61,125 nucleotides of DNA, from contig NPFB01000078.1 of assembly GCA_014084085.1 (NCBI GenBank), positions 110,935 to 172,059 on the forward strand. The letters are read 5' to 3'. Positions 9,186 through 19,545 of the stretch are shown here, in pieces. Each line of letters starts with the position of its first letter. Positions within the stretch are counted from its first letter, which is position 1. The notes below the pieces were generated by a model that was not told the origin of the DNA, ran no database searches, and saw only the letters and a list, made by a program, of their open reading frames with translations. Both the position numbers and the translations under genes were made by a program. This stretch comes from Hondaea fermentalgiana. Taxonomy: Eukaryota; Sar; Bigyra; Thraustochytrida; Thraustochytriidae.

Positions 9186-10202
9186 TCAGCGAGCGCCGTT
9201 TTCAATGTCTGCGCTCGGGCTAAAGGAAGACGCAAACTCGGCCCGCGGGGGATCTCGGCCGCGCGACGCGGTTCGCATGGCACCGTAGTCATCCTCGACA
9301 CCCTCACCCATCTTTTCGTTGCGGTAATAGCGGATCCAATCCGGATCCGAACGGTGAAGGTGCGCGAGGGGCCGTGGCAGGGCTGCAAGGCTGTCCGAGA
9401 CAGAAGGGAAGTTGCACTGGTATGCAAACCATCCACACCCAATGCCAATGACAGCCCCTGCGTTAACGTCACTGAAATCGTGCGCGTAGTCCACCAATCT
9501 CGTGGCGCCGACAAAGATCGCGAGCGCGATCGGAGCAATAAAGACCCAAATGCCAATGGCAAAGGAACCTCGAAACGGGTCTCCCGAGCGAATCTTGTCC
9601 TTGCTCGGCCACACGCCAGCCTTGCTAAAGATGCCCGTTTTAGCCGCGAGGAAAAGAGCAAGATAAGTCAGACTGCCAAAGGCCATCGACGTGTGACCGC
9701 TAGGAAAGCTCATGTTCCAGCCGTGGATGTTTTCAGTCTGCCGCCCGAAGGCGCTCGGGCGTAGACGCCCGACAGAGACTTTAAGAGACACGGTGATGAG
9801 CTGACCGAGGGCGAGCGACTGCATGAGGCCGAGAAAAAAGTGGTGCACGTCGAGGACGACGGGCCACGACTTGACCCGGTACTTGAGCAGGGCCTCCACA
9901 ACGGCGAGAATCACGAGGGGAAGAGCCACGCCGATAACGATGAGCATGGTCACCGAGACAGTGTCTTCCTCGTAAGGGTACATGAACGATGGATCGGTCA
10001 ACTCGTAGAACCGCGCCCGGAGCTTGGTGTTGCCCACAATCATGGTGAGGATCCCCAGCACCGCGCCAGACACCCAGTCGGCCGCATAGTAGTACAGCAG
10101 GGTGTGCGGTTTCTTCAGGTTGTAAGGCAGCTTATCCAAGGGGTGGTCGCCCTGGTCGCGGTCGTCGCCGCTCCGCAGTCTGTGCACGGCGAAGCTCGCC
10201 AT
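9186..10202 (-). CDS. PAP2-family lipid phosphate phosphatase, copy 1
   Basis: 338 residues from ATG 10202 (MASFAVHRLRSGDD). The 51 extra upstream codons are Arg-rich and are not shared with the paralogue, so they are excluded. All three PAP2 signature motifs are present: KX6RP as KVSVGRLRP, PSGH in SFPSGHTS, and the third motif in TRLVDYAHDFSDVNAG with the catalytic His and Asp. Five to six hydrophobic helices surround them. Such enzymes dephosphorylate phosphatidate, lysophosphatidate or diacylglycerol pyrophosphate at the lumenal or extracellular face, feeding glycerolipid synthesis or lipid signalling. The C-terminus is cytosolic-looking and low complexity. It sits head-to-tail with a close paralogue at 11677-12741. 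The exact substrate cannot be read from sequence. Confidence 0.92.
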   Translation of the reverse strand: MASFAVHRLRSGDDRDQGDHPLDKLPYNLKKPHTLLYYYAADWVSGAVLGILTMIVGNTKLRARFYELTDPSFMYPYEEDTVSVTMLIVIGVALPLVILAVVEALLKYRVKSWPVVLDVHHFFLGLMQSLALGQLITVSLKVSVGRLRPSAFGRQTENIHGWNMSFPSGHTSMAFGSLTYLALFLAAKTGIFSKAGVWPSKDKIRSGDPFRGSFAIGIWVFIAPIALAIFVGATRLVDYAHDFSDVNAGAVIGIGCGWFAYQCNFPSVSDSLAALPRPLAHLHRSDPDWIRYYRNEKMGEGVEDDYGAMRTASRGRDPPRAEFASSFSPSADIENGAR

Positions 10203-10424
10203 CGTCCCTCCTCTCCTCTCTCCAACTCGCGTCTTCTCCCTCCGGCGCTCGGTAGTGCGCTCGCCGCTCGCAGTCGCGTCGAGCTTCGAGGGGCCTGGTC
10301 TTCCAGCGTGCGTGCCGCGTCCGCGATGCCGGACTGCCGCGCAGTTTGTCTCCACGCCGCGCGCACTGCCTCAGTCGCACACGGCCAACGCCACCCTGAG
10401 AAAGAAGCGAGGAATGAAGTATGA

Positions 10425-10459
<35 letters not shown>

Positions 10460-11676
10460 CTGCCTGAAGGAAAGAAAGAAAGCGTCGGAAAGCAACGCGC
10501 GCAAGACCTGCGCACGCATCCATACATTCGTTCGTTCATTCGATCGTCCACTCCACGGACCCGGAGGAGGGAGGGAGGGAGACCGCGGGAAACCAACACG
10601 GACATCGGAGTTGAGTCGCGGCTTACCGAAGCTGCGCAGCGCGGAGAACCTGCCCGCCCGCCTGCCCCGCCGCCGGACCGAATCGAAGAAGAGGAACGGC
10701 GGGCGGCCGATCGGAAGGGCCACCCTACGTAATCGCGAAAGGGGGTGCGCGCACCGGGCCTCGAAGGGACGAGCGGGATTGTTTCACGGCAGGGCGCCGA
10801 GACGCCTTGCCGACGCCGCCGAGGTCGAGTTCCTCGGCCAAGTTGCTCGGAGAGAGCAGGGGTGGAGAGGAGAGGAGAGCAGAGGAGAGGAAAGTCGCTC
10901 TTGCCGGCCTGCCTGCCAGCAGCTGCAGCTAAAGTGTCCGTCTGGGCCCTTGCGAAGAGGCCACTGGCGATCGGCGCTGCTGGACCGCTCTCGCTCGCCC
11001 CCTCTCACGGTGCAGGTGCAGCAGCAGAAGCAGGTGCAGCTGCAGCTGGCTCTTGGGTGGCACTGCGACCGTGCGTCTCGCAGTCGCAGTGGTCGCTGGC
11101 GCTGGCGCTGGCGCGGCATTTGCGGGGACAATGGGTTGGTGGTGATCGCTGACCGACTTTTTACCATCGTTTGCTCGTCTCAATCGCTGACTCACTGAGG
11201 ACTGCTGGGGTTGACACAAACAAAGCACGATGCTGTTCGGAACCCATGGTAGGAACGCCAAGAGTGATGCTCATGTCATGGCGCCTCAGGCGTGGCATGA
11301 GCTGCTTCTGCTGCTGCAGCTGCAACTAAATCAGGCTCGTTGACGGGTTCACTACCATCGCGAGCTGGTATATGCTGGAACGGAAAGGATTGGCGAAGCG
11401 ATGGCGGATTCAGTATGACGACCTGAATCTTTCGGAGGGTGGAAGAAAATGATGACTGAGATCATCGAAATTCATAGCAGCAGCACAGCAGCAGCAGCAG
11501 CGGATAGCTGCCATACCAGGGCGCGAAATGCCATGAAGACGGGATGAAGAATACAACCTTGTTTTTCTTTTGTCAAAAAAAAAAGAAAAGAAAAGAAAAG
11601 AACAGATAATCGGCAGCGGCCTGTGTTTCCTCATGTAAATGTAAAGTACAACATATTTTACGCTATCAAGTACGAG
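10203..11676. other. Intergenic between the two PAP2 genes
   Basis: 1.47 kb holding the promoter of copy 1 and 3'UTR of copy 2. It contains (GAAA)n at 10423-10459, GGGA-rich tracts near 10565-10580, repeated CTGCAGCTGCAG-type sequence at 11020-11050 and a (GAAAA)n run at 11578-11603. The several open frames overlap on both strands and look like composition artefacts. Confidence 0.6.
10423..10459. repeat. (GAAA)n microsatellite
   Basis: About nine tandem tetranucleotide units, with two further short runs just downstream. It sits in the 5' flank of PAP2 copy 1. Confidence 0.95.
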
Positions 11677-12741
11677 CTAGCTATCAGAGGAGCGATTGGA
11701 GATATTACTGTGGTGGCTGCCGTGACGGTTGTTGCCAACCTCGTCCACACGGGTGAGCTCCGTCGCGCTCTGCGATGAAGCTTCGCGCAAGGGTACGCTC
11801 CCTTCGTCAAACTCGCGATCCGCGGCGTGTAGAGGCAGCGAAGAAATCTGAGCGTGATGATAATAGCGAATCCAGTCGGGATCTGCGCAGTGCAAATGAG
11901 CCAGAGGCCGCGGGAGCGCGCCAAGCTCACTCGTGATGGAGGGGTAATTACAATGATAGGCAAAAACAGCAGCAGCAGTCCCTATCGCAGCGCCGGCATT
12001 CACGTCACTAAAGTCGTGGGCGTAGTCGATAAGGCGTGAAGCACCCACAAAAATGGCAAGGGCCAATGGAGCCACAAAGACACCAAGACCGATGGCAAAG
12101 GACCCTCGAAAAGGATCTCCTTGACGATCAGATGTGGTATAGAAAAGAAGTCCCCGCTTGCAGAAGATACCCGACTTTGCGGCGAGGAAAAGGGCGAGAA
12201 AAACCATTCCAGTGAACGACAGCGAAGTGTGGCCGCTCGGAAAGCTTTCGTTCCAGCTATAGCCGCCCTTTTCGCGACGCCCAAAGGCGCTCGGGCGCAA
12301 ACGACCCACAGAACCTTTGAGCACGATTGTAACGAGCTGCGCAAGGGCATGCGACTGCATAATGCCGAGACAAAAGGCATGCGCGTCAAGAAAAAAGGGC
12401 CATGCGCGAAGTCGCGCCATGAGCACCATTTCCGTCAGAATGCCCGTGACGAGCGGCACTCCAACGCCAATAAAGCCCAGCGCTGTCGTCGATACCGTGT
12501 CCTCTTGATAGGGATAAGAAAAGGATGGGTCATTGTCCTCATAGAAGCGGGGCGAACGAGCGATGCGACGCGCAAAGACCGTCAGCAACACGAGTGCGAT
12601 TGCAGCGACCCAGTCGATCGCGTAGTACGCCATGATAGTGAACGGGTTTGACAGTTTGTAAGGCAGCTTGTCGTGTGGGTTTTCGCCGTCGTCGTCCGCT
12701 CTGCTGCCGAGGCGGTGAAGCGCAAACAGGGGGCCCATCAT
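11677..12741 (-). CDS. PAP2-family lipid phosphate phosphatase, copy 2
   Basis: 354 residues; the start is the ATG at 12741 or the adjacent one at 12738. It is a paralogue of the 9186-10202 gene along its full length. The shared N-terminal block includes ALHRLGSRADDD, PHDKLPYKL and YYAIDWVAA. The PAP2 motifs are intact: KGSVGRLRP, SFPSGHTS and SRLIDYAHDFSDVNAG. It is therefore a predicted multi-pass phosphatase of the same type. The C-terminal 50 residues (Ser/His/Asn-rich) differ entirely from copy 1, which may reflect separate regulation or localisation. The tandem arrangement points to local duplication; the divergence between copies suggests it is not very recent. Confidence 0.92.
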   Translation of the reverse strand: MMGPLFALHRLGSRADDDGENPHDKLPYKLSNPFTIMAYYAIDWVAAIALVLLTVFARRIARSPRFYEDNDPSFSYPYQEDTVSTTALGFIGVGVPLVTGILTEMVLMARLRAWPFFLDAHAFCLGIMQSHALAQLVTIVLKGSVGRLRPSAFGRREKGGYSWNESFPSGHTSLSFTGMVFLALFLAAKSGIFCKRGLLFYTTSDRQGDPFRGSFAIGLGVFVAPLALAIFVGASRLIDYAHDFSDVNAGAAIGTAAAVFAYHCNYPSITSELGALPRPLAHLHCADPDWIRYYHHAQISSLPLHAADREFDEGSVPLREASSQSATELTRVDEVGNNRHGSHHSNISNRSSDS

Positions 12742-13408
12742 CAGCTTTCACCACCGCCGCTGCTGCTATTGATTGATCTCTGTCTGTGTAGGCTTTTTGA
12801 GACTCGCGCTCTCCCCTCCGCCGCACCGTGTCCCCGCCCGTCGCGGCCTATCCGCCTGCCTCCCAGTTTGCCAGTCCGCGTAGCACGCTTCGGCGTTGCC
12901 TCCGATCGCGTCAAATTTTTACGCATTTGCTTGCAGTGCTCTTTGACACAGACAACACTGCGGCGGCTAGCAGGTCTGATTAAAAGGCCTAATAAGCAGA
13001 AAGAGAGCGAGAGAGGCGCAGCCGAAAATAAGACAAGAACGTCGCGCCGGAGACGACGAAAACAAGGAGTTTAGCATCAAGAAGGGTGCTACAGGCATAC
13101 CGACATGCAGTTCGACATTCCTAGCGTTACGTGAACAGCCCGCGGCCGCGGTGTTTTCCAAATTGCTTATCTCATTTGCCATCCCCGTCGTTGCGGTGCA
13201 AAGATGAATGAGACGAAGGACGGAGTCTGTCTTTTATACCTCTCAGTCATCTCCTTTTCCTTTTCTCTTCTTTTCAATTTTACGGCAATGCTCTACGGGC
13301 CAAAGAGGCGAAAGAAGATCAATCTAATTGCTACAGTCAGTCAATCGATCGATGGATGAAAATTGATTGCTCGCCCAGATAAGCAGAGAGACCTGCGAGC
13401 CACAGCGG
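12742..13408. other. Intergenic, PAP2 copy 2 5' flank and BI-1 3' flank
   Basis: 667 bp. Purine-rich around 12980-13070 and T/C-rich around 13225-13280. Nothing recognisable beyond presumed promoter and 3'UTR. Confidence 0.55.
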
Positions 13409-14137
13409 TCAGCGACGCCGCCTGTTGCGATCCTTGTCATTGCGCAAGAGCACGACCAGAACACGCGTGAAGATGGCCATCATGTCAACAAAGAGAACCA
13501 TGGCGTGCGAAACATAGTCGCGATCTCCAGCCTCAAACTTGGCCAGAATAAGCTGCGTGTCGAAGCTGACATAGCCGCAAAAAACGATGAGACCACCGTA
13601 GATCTGCAGCGTGTGCACAAACGGTGACTGAAGGAAAAAATTGGCCATGGTCAAGGTCGTAAGCATCCCGAGCGCAGAGTAAAGCGTGCCACCAAGGTAG
13701 AGCATGCTTCGCTTCTCGGCATAGAGTGCAGCTACGGAAAATCCAACAAAGACCACGAGCGTGATGAGCATAGCGGTGAGAGGCAAAGCAGGGTCAATGT
13801 CGAGCGCAAACTCGACCAGAGCGCCTGCGAGCAAGCCTTGCGAAAAGGCGAGAAGCCCGAGGACACCGAGCCGCTGCGTCTCGTCCTGCATCATACCCAT
13901 TGCAAACACGCAGAGTACCGAGACGACGAACGGCAAAAAGGCCGGGATCTGCGCCTTGATGAACACCAAGACACCTAGCACCGCCAGCGCGCTGGCTGCT
14001 GCGAGCGTGCGATACACCAGGAGCAGGTGCGCCTGCGCGCGCCTGCCGACTCGCAGTTCCACGCCATCTGTGAAAGCCTTTTGCACGGCGCTCTCCGACG
14101 GACCGGCAAACAAGCCCGCGCTCGTCGCGGACGCCAT
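13409..14137 (-). CDS. BAX inhibitor-1 family membrane protein (TMBIM)
   Basis: 242 residues from ATG 14137 (MASATSAGLFAG). The frame continues upstream for 90 codons but is not protein-like. Six to seven closely packed hydrophobic helices follow a short polar N-terminus. The family's C-terminal block is clear: FDTQLILAKFEAGDRDYVSHAMVLFVDMM, including the conserved Asp residues that regulate a Ca2+ leak pore in bacterial and animal relatives. The tail is strongly basic (DKDRNRRRR). BI-1 proteins reside in the ER membrane and moderate ER calcium and stress-induced cell death. It is transcribed away from the first 7TM gene. Confidence 0.93.
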   Translation of the reverse strand: MASATSAGLFAGPSESAVQKAFTDGVELRVGRRAQAHLLLVYRTLAAASALAVLGVLVFIKAQIPAFLPFVVSVLCVFAMGMMQDETQRLGVLGLLAFSQGLLAGALVEFALDIDPALPLTAMLITLVVFVGFSVAALYAEKRSMLYLGGTLYSALGMLTTLTMANFFLQSPFVHTLQIYGGLIVFCGYVSFDTQLILAKFEAGDRDYVSHAMVLFVDMMAIFTRVLVVLLRNDKDRNRRRR

Positions 14138-15689
14138 CTTCGCGCTCGCCGCTCCCGTCCTCTCCCGCGCCGTCTCCGCTGGCTCCCGCGGCCGCTTTCG
14201 CGCTCTGCCTGCTCGCCGCGCTGCTCGGCGGCCCCTATAACCTTTCCATCCCGCAGTCCAAGGCGCGCGTCCACTTTCAGCGTTCTCGCCCCGCTTGGAG
14301 AATGTCACGGCGGTCCGCCCAGGATGCGCGGAGTCCTCGGGCTGCAGCCAGATGCCACGGCCAACGTCGAAGCTGCACAGCACCAAGGAGATCAGGTCGC
14401 GCGCCACCGGCGGGCCGGGGCAGGCACTCGCTTGCTAGAGACTGGCTGTGCGATGACCCGCGATGTAGGGAGCCACGTGCTCGTGTCTCGTCGCACAATG
14501 CGTCAGCAGCGCATCTGCAGCAGGGAAAGAGTCTTCTTTGGGGGGGCCGAGGGGACTAATTATATGCCTCAGAACGAAGCCAGTATGACGCGCAAGTGTA
14601 GAAAACCGTGGATGGGCATGCGCACCGTCATAATCTGTAAGTAAATTGCAAGCTGGCTCGCGTCTCTATCGAGATACTCGCAAAAGCTACAAAGGGTTCA
14701 AATTGCAGTCCGCAGGTCGAACGAAAAAAGAGGATCCTTTGAAAAAATGCTCACTGTCGTTTGGCGAATCTCGCGAACTCTCCCTCTTCTTGGTATGGAA
14801 CTTGAGAATGGAGACGAAGTCCGAGCTACGGCTCTCTTGGGGAGCTTAAAACCGAAAACGATCATTTTGCCCGTTCATGAATTACGAGTCGTGGACCAAT
14901 GCCTCATGGGTCCGATTCTTCCCTCTGGGGCGCCGTGGACGCTTCTCGTTTAGGTCCGTTTCGGGTCCGCATTGGCTCGCGCCGCACCGACTAGCCGTTA
15001 GTCTCGCTTTAGAGATATACCCAAGCCTGAAATCCGTGAACAACGTCCCACAGAAGGTCCCTGCCGGACCATGGAGTTGGACCAGCCGTAGCCTCGAAAC
15101 CATGATGTGAGCAGCCTGGACAAGCGATGACGAGGTCGCCGTCGGCAACGGCACGCGGATGGGTTAGCGCGCGTCTCTGAGAGGAGCTCATCCTGACTCC
15201 CTGGACCGCGGGCAGATGGGCAGATGGACAGAAGCACGGAAGCAAGGACGCGGAGACGGCAGCCGGAAAAAGTCTGGCTGACGCCGAGGCGAAGAAATGA
15301 AAGCAACCACCTCTTCCCCACTGGCAGGCGTCTGGCTGCTCCGAGCCGCGTGCAAGTCTGCGCAGAAAAAAAAAGGAACGTGGATGCAAGGGCCAAGCGA
15401 GGACGGAGCAGAGATCTAACAGGTATACCAGTAAGCTTTTGTTAGGTGACGACGCGCGGCTTCCGCCGTTTTTCTGAAGAAAGCAAAACAAAGGCCCCTC
15501 CTACCTTTCCTCTATGTTAAACAGTAAGACTAGTTCACCCTCGGTTGAATTTGATGCATTTTTCGAGGTTTGCAACGCGGCGCGGCGCGGGACAAACGAG
15601 AGCACGTCCGTGAATCGTGCTGCAAATCCGTAATAGAGCTCTCCGAGAACAGCGATCTACACTTAACGTCAAAAGGTCTGGTCGCCACG
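14138..15689. other. Divergent intergenic region BI-1 / first 7TM gene
   Basis: 1.55 kb. The only frame with a plausible amino-acid mix is 14747-14953 (+, 68 residues, MLTVVWRISRTLPLLGMELE...), which has no recognisable domain and which I would not call a gene. The rest is GC-rich near BI-1 and AT-richer towards the 7TM start. No tRNA or other RNA gene seen. Confidence 0.5.
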
Positions 15690-16724
15690 ATGGTTTTCAA
15701 GTTTCCACGTGATCGTGAAGATGTTGTTGCGCAAGAACAATGGACACAGACAGAGCCTCTCATGACAATGAGAGTCATGCAGCGAATGACTGGAGCTAGC
15801 TTGATGGCGATTTCCTGTCTCGTGCTCGTCTTCTTTGCTGCGGTTAGCTGCCGAGATGCACATCGTCAGCCGGCGCAGCGCGCAGTGTTTATCTTGACAG
15901 TTGCTCACGTGGTTTGCCTCGTGTTGTGCGGGTTTTTCATTCTTTTCTTTGGCATGGTCGAGTGGCCAAACTCCGCATGGAAACAATGCGCATACCTCGG
16001 GTCTATGCCAGTCGTATTTCAAGTGGCATCGGCAGGTTTCACGTATGCCATATACATCAAGCGCGTCCAGGCTGCATCTAGCTTTACCAAGCGGAGCCGA
16101 CTTGGTGAATTCCTCTTTACCTCGTGCAAGCTTGGAGTTTACGGTCTGCCAGGGCTACTCATCGCTGTTGTGATTACAATGCAGGGAGAACTTCGCTTTG
16201 AAGGCGTCTGCCAGCAAGTCCATTCGTGGCAATTGGCGTGCACCTTTATGCTCATGGACACGCTTCTGTCTTTGGGATTCCTCTACCTCTTTCTCGAGCC
16301 TGTGCTGCAGCAGCTCCGCACGATGGACCGCGCAAGTGCAAAGTCTGCAAGCTCAAAACGAATGCGCCACACAACGCGCAAAAATCTGTTATGGTCTTCT
16401 GTGGCCATTTTCTCGACCTTCCTTTATATGATGATGGCAACGATCCTCCCGGCGTCTGGATCACCCCATATCGAGACGTACCACTTGCGCTTGCTCTACT
16501 GGGTCATTCTCCCGATCGACTGCATCGTAAACCTGTTTTCGACGCTTGCGATCACAAGTGGCGTTTGGCTACCAAAAAAGTTCAACTTTTTAGGGACCTA
16601 CAGCAAATCCATGACCAAGACATATCCTGGGTACCGCGGGCAACTCAAGACGTCAGCGCAAGTGGACTCATTGCAGCAGTCATCAATGGTGCCGACGTCT
16701 CGGCCCGATAGCTCCAAATTGTAA
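15690..16724 (+). CDS. Seven-transmembrane protein, GPCR-like, copy 1
   Basis: 344 residues from ATG 15690 (MVFKFPRDREDVV), the start shared with copy 2. Seven hydrophobic helices at about 35-54, 65-88, 103-123, 143-164, 180-203, 232-253 and 266-290. Cys100 just before helix 3 and Cys174 in the loop before helix 5 are conserved in all four copies and match the helix3-ECL2 disulfide of GPCRs. The loop after helix 5 is basic (SSKRMRHTTRKN) and the tail is Ser/Thr-rich, as expected on the cytosolic side. There is no DRY or NPxxY motif, and I cannot place it in a named class. Family signatures are FLYLFLEPVLQQLR and RKNLLWSSV. It could be a receptor or another 7TM membrane protein. Confidence 0.85.
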   Translation: MVFKFPRDREDVVAQEQWTQTEPLMTMRVMQRMTGASLMAISCLVLVFFAAVSCRDAHRQPAQRAVFILTVAHVVCLVLCGFFILFFGMVEWPNSAWKQCAYLGSMPVVFQVASAGFTYAIYIKRVQAASSFTKRSRLGEFLFTSCKLGVYGLPGLLIAVVITMQGELRFEGVCQQVHSWQLACTFMLMDTLLSLGFLYLFLEPVLQQLRTMDRASAKSASSKRMRHTTRKNLLWSSVAIFSTFLYMMMATILPASGSPHIETYHLRLLYWVILPIDCIVNLFSTLAITSGVWLPKKFNFLGTYSKSMTKTYPGYRGQLKTSAQVDSLQQSSMVPTSRPDSSKL

Positions 16725-17486
16725 ATCGCTATGGGCCGCCCCATTGCCCCCAGCAGTGCCGCCGAGCATGGGCACGGCCCTGGCGGCCACCTTCTCGTCT
16801 CCACATCCTATGCAATAGCGCTTCTCTTGTTTCTTCTTCAACTCCAACTCAGAGCCGTTCGTTCGCCTTTGCAAAGAGGCGGCGGCCGTGGCTGCGGCCG
16901 CGGCCGCAGCAACTGGCGGTCTTTATCCCCGTCATGTGCACAACAGTGTTCTTGCATGATGGTGTGGACCCAGCTATGGCTCTCTCTCTCTCTCCCCCCA
17001 CAGAAGAATCCGGCGCGGGCCGCCACGCGGAATCGGATCGGGCGCGGAGCAATAACCGTCCCTGGGGCGAGGTTGTATTGGCGGTAGAAACAGCTTCTCT
17101 TGGGACTTTCTAGCTGATCTGGCCGACTTCTCAACGGCACACACGCCGGTGGAAAAGTTGGACAAGCACGAGTGACTTACTTTGGAGTGGCAGACGGAAG
17201 AGGGGGGGGGAGGAGGAAGCACCGGTTCGGTGGCCGCGCCGTGGATGGCGCTGTGTGACTATCACTAGCTCCTGCGGCCGCCGAGTTAAATGCGTCTTCA
17301 TCGAAAGCCTGTTTTTCTTTTCCGGAGAAGGCCAACAAACTCGTATTGGAAGTCCCATTGACCAGGCTTGGGTGCCTGGAGCGGGACAGGAGAGCGAGCG
17401 AATTCAAAAGCGAACAAAGGACGCGCGTCACGACAGCACTGCGCAGACCCGCAACGAAAATTTGTGTCAGCACATCATTCATCATC
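16725..17486. other. Intergenic between 7TM copies 1 and 2
   Basis: 762 bp. Contains a GCGGCCGC-rich patch (16880-16915), a TCTC run at 16979-16994 and a G-run at 17202-17212. No coding or RNA signal. Confidence 0.55.
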
Positions 17487-18506
17487 ATGGTGTTCGTCTT
17501 TCCACGATCGCGAGAAGATGTTATTGCCCAGGAACAATGGCCCCAGACGGAGGCTCTCAAAACAATGAGAATGGTACAGCAAATGACAGGAGCTAGCCTG
17601 ATGGCCATCGCCTGCCTTGTGCTTGTCTTCTTCGCCGCAGTCAGCTGTCGAGACGCGCATCGTCAAAGAGCGCAGCGCACTGTATTTATCTTGACTTTTG
17701 CTCACGTTGTTTGCTTAGCCGTATGCGGATGTTTTATCTTTTTATTTGGCAAAATTGAATGGTCGAATGCTGCATGGAAGCCATGCGCATATCTAGGTGC
17801 TATGCCAGTCCTTTTCTACGTTTCCTCGGCAGGTTGCACGTATGCCATCTACATAAAGCGTGTTCAGGCAACATCCAGCTTTACCAAGCGAAGCCAATTT
17901 GCAGAAAGTCTCTTTTTCGCATGCAAACTTGGCGTCTATGGTCTTCCAGGCTTGCTCATTGCTGTTGTGATTACAATGCAGGGCGAAATTCGTTTCGAAG
18001 GCGTCTGTCAGCAAGCTCATTCGTGGCAATTGGCTTTTACTTTCATGCTCATGGATACACTGTTATCCCTGGGTTTCCTTTACCTATTTCTTGAGCCCGT
18101 GCTGCAACAGCTACGCACGATGGACCGCGCAAGTGCAAAGTCTATAAGCTCAAAGAGAATGCGCCACACAACGCGCAAGAATCTGTTGTGGTCTTCGGTG
18201 GCCATTTTTTCGACTCTCATTTACATGATCATGGCAACGGCAATTCCCGCGACTGGACCTGTGTCTGCTGAAGAGTATCATTGGCGTCTACTTTATTGGG
18301 CTGCTCTTCCGATTGATGGCATTGTGAATCTTTTCTCGACGCTGGCCATTACCAGCAGCATTTGGCTGCCCAAGGACTACAGGATGTTCACGGGAGTCCG
18401 TACGCGCTCGGTTGCGAGCAAGACATATCCAGCAATCAGTCGTGGGGAAGGCGCCTCGACAATCTTAGACTCGAACAAACCCACCACCGAGGATGAGGCT
18501 AGCTAG
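17487..18506 (+). CDS. Seven-transmembrane protein, GPCR-like, copy 2
   Basis: 339 residues from ATG 17487 (MVFVFPRSREDVI). It is very close to copy 1, roughly four-fifths identical by eye, with long identical runs across helices 4-6 (for example VYGLPGLLIAVVITMQGE). The same seven helices, paired extracellular cysteines and basic loop after helix 5 are kept. The C-terminal tails are unrelated beyond the membrane core; this one ends TTEDEAS. The pair is a recent tandem duplication in which extracellular N-termini and cores were kept and cytosolic tails diverged. Function unassigned. Confidence 0.85.
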   Translation: MVFVFPRSREDVIAQEQWPQTEALKTMRMVQQMTGASLMAIACLVLVFFAAVSCRDAHRQRAQRTVFILTFAHVVCLAVCGCFIFLFGKIEWSNAAWKPCAYLGAMPVLFYVSSAGCTYAIYIKRVQATSSFTKRSQFAESLFFACKLGVYGLPGLLIAVVITMQGEIRFEGVCQQAHSWQLAFTFMLMDTLLSLGFLYLFLEPVLQQLRTMDRASAKSISSKRMRHTTRKNLLWSSVAIFSTLIYMIMATAIPATGPVSAEEYHWRLLYWAALPIDGIVNLFSTLAITSSIWLPKDYRMFTGVRTRSVASKTYPAISRGEGASTILDSNKPTTEDEAS

Positions 18507-19545
18507 CGTCAATCTAGGCATTCCTTGGACCTCGGTTCCCCAAAAGCTTGAGCCTAATTTTTTCCCCTTTTCTTTTTCTTCTCGCAAACATAAACCGAAA
18601 TAGGTTGTCCGCGGCGGTGCAAGAAAAACAGACTCTATCCGCCGCAACTTCCATTTTTCATCGCTCTGAGCTCGCGTCATCGATCGACCCCGTCTAATCT
18701 AGCCAAGGTAGACCCAAGAAAGGCGTTACATCGTCGTAGGCCGCGGCCGGCGGTGGCAGCCTACTAGCACGCTTTGAAAGCTACCTGTACTTTTTCGGAA
18801 GCTTTTGAGTATGCACGCTCTGCACTGCTGCTATGTATTTCCGTGCGCGCTCTTGGTCAGAACACCAGACAGACTGCTGACAGAGAAAGGCGTGTCCCGA
18901 GCTTCCTCATTTACCTCCGATCGCTTCCGTTTGAGGGGAGGTGGGGAATTATGCCAGGTGAGTAGTATCCGTTGAATTCCTTGGTGACTCGAACCGGGCG
19001 TCCCGCAGGGACTGGGGCCGGCGCGGAGACGGAGTTGGAGTCGCGGCATCACCATGGAGCTGACTGGCCATCGATGTGGCAACGCAGGGTTTATTAAGTG
19101 TCGGTAGCGGTAGCCTGGGGCGGGACCAAGAGCTGGCCTTTGGTAACGGCAGCTTGATGTCAGAGCAGTTTGAAGCGGTGTGGGAAGAGCAGTGTGGTGC
19201 TGTGCAGTCCAGTAAAAGGAAGGTTAGAGACTTACACCGGCTATGCTTCCTTCAGGCCAGAATAGTGGTGCTTTGATTAACCGCCCAAGCCAACCTCCAA
19301 GTCAGTCAAGCTACGCTTTACTGGATCATTCCTGTACTTTGGACCAGTAAACTAAAAGCTCATTTCTTGTTCGTTTTTCAAAAGAAACCACGGACTTTTG
19401 GGCACAAAAACCAGTGACAGTCGCCTACTTGGCATGGCTCATTTGTGCATGCAATCGATCGCCAGCGGTCAAATTTTCGGCGACTTGGCAAAAACGGAAC
19501 CGAGTCGAGTGCAATTCTCCAAAGAATCACCAGCAGGCATCCAGC
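18507..19545. other. Intergenic between 7TM copies 2 and 3
   Basis: 1.04 kb. A consensus-like 5' splice site (CAGGTGAGT) at 18955-18963 and a pyrimidine-rich stretch ending in AAAAG near 19382 could bound a 5'UTR intron for copy 3, but this is unproven. No coding frame. Confidence 0.45.

Noticed and set aside
14747..14953. 68-codon plus-strand frame upstream of the first 7TM gene
   Set aside because: Plausible composition but no start context, domain, conservation or transcript evidence. Left as intergenic.
18981..19020. tRNA-like TTCGAGTC sequence on the minus strand
   Set aside because: The would-be T-stem does not pair beyond one base and there is no anticodon arm or acceptor stem.
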